The notes under the pieces are model-generated. The model was not told where the DNA came from. It saw nothing but the letters and a program-made list of their open reading frames with translations, and searched no databases. Below, one piece after another: positions 6,565 through 6,667 of a stretch of DNA of 6,667 bases. Position 1 is the first letter of the stretch. Every line of letters starts with the position of its first letter. This DNA is from Candidatus Sulfotelmatobacter sp. (GTDB taxonomy: Bacteria; Acidobacteriota; Terriglobia; Terriglobales; Acidobacteriaceae), in contig JASHRE010000642.1 of NCBI GenBank assembly GCA_030037515.1, forward strand, positions 1-6,667, in the 5' to 3' direction. Both the position numbers and the translations under genes were made by a program.

Positions 6565-6593
6565 GTGACGATTGGCGGCGTCGCATGTACACT
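6565..6593 (+). promoter_or_regulatory. Weak candidate promoter for ppx
   Basis: GTGACG (6565-6570) and TACACT (6588-6593), 17 bases apart, each match the sigma70 consensus at 4 of 6 positions. Transcription from about 6600 would give a leader of about 22 bases before the ATG at 6622. No clear Shine-Dalgarno is visible in that leader. The support is only this spacing and position. Confidence 0.2.
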
Positions 6594-6621
6594 GTGAGGC
6601 TCGTCGTCCTGCTCTTCGTTC

Positions 6622-6667
6622 ATGCCTACGTTCGCCGCCGTCGACATCGGATCGAATTCGGTACGGC
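6622..6667 (+). CDS. ppx: Ppx/GppA family exopolyphosphatase, N-terminal fragment
   Basis: Only 15 codons are inside the window. They read MPTFAAVDIGSNSVR, which is the phosphate-1 motif of the actin-like ASKHA fold in Ppx/GppA phosphatases (consensus A-x-DIGSNS-x-R). An in-frame stop at 6595-6597 and the absence of other starts fix the ATG at 6622. Family members release phosphate from long-chain polyphosphate, or act on pppGpp, in the cytoplasm. Which of the two applies cannot be decided from this fragment, and the symbol ppx is the more probable choice given the phosphate-uptake neighbours. The gene is divergent from pstC across a 365-base intergenic region. No Shine-Dalgarno is evident. 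Confidence 0.85.
   Translation, partial: MPTFAAVDIGSNSVR

Noticed and set aside
6282..6647. 121-codon minus-strand frame between ppx and pstC
   Set aside because: It runs antisense through the ppx start and through the dispersed repeat and hairpin, and its product is low-complexity with no motif. A real small gene here is unlikely.

Overview
The window is a compact phosphate-acquisition neighbourhood from a fairly GC-rich bacterium. On the minus strand, in transcription order, it holds pstC, pstA, pstB and phoU. These are followed by a long exported beta-propeller/phosphoesterase gene that runs off the left edge. At the right edge, on the plus strand and divergent from pstC, lie the first 15 codons of a Ppx/GppA-type exopolyphosphatase. 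My best guess at lineage is Acidobacteriota. That rests on the style of the proteins and on two copies of a roughly 40-bp intergenic repeat (TGTCATCC...GAAGGATCT type) that I recall as common in that phylum. No ribosomal or other marker gene is present to confirm it.

Layout from right to left: 6622-6667 (+) is the start of ppx. 6257-6621 is a 365-bp divergent intergenic region with a Pho-box-like 11-bp direct repeat next to pstC, a CG-dinucleotide tract, a GC-rich hairpin and one copy of the dispersed repeat. 5228-6256 is pstC, about 4354-5217 is pstA and 3592-4350 is pstB; these three are almost contiguous. A 133-bp gap with a possible promoter precedes phoU (2748-3458). A 228-bp gap carries a GC-rich hairpin, the second repeat copy and a possible promoter. 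Then comes the propeller/phosphoesterase gene (GTG start at 2519), with 839 codons visible and its 3' end outside the window.

The genes form a coherent set. PstC and PstA form the inner-membrane channel of the high-affinity phosphate ABC importer, PstB is its ATPase, and PhoU couples transporter state to the Pho two-component signal. The exported phosphoesterase would release phosphate from organic esters outside the cytoplasm, and Ppx would hydrolyse polyphosphate inside. The binding-protein gene pstS is not in the window: the position upstream of pstC, where it usually sits, is occupied by the divergent ppx.

The most important annotation point is that the largest gene lies at 1-2519 on the minus strand. 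It starts with GTG and has no stop in the window, so it is easily hidden by an 842-codon open frame lying exactly antisense to it. I see no CRISPR array, tRNA, rRNA, insertion sequence or phage gene. Apart from the regulatory candidates and the gene combination, this is an ordinary core-metabolism region, and I do not find a clearly new system.
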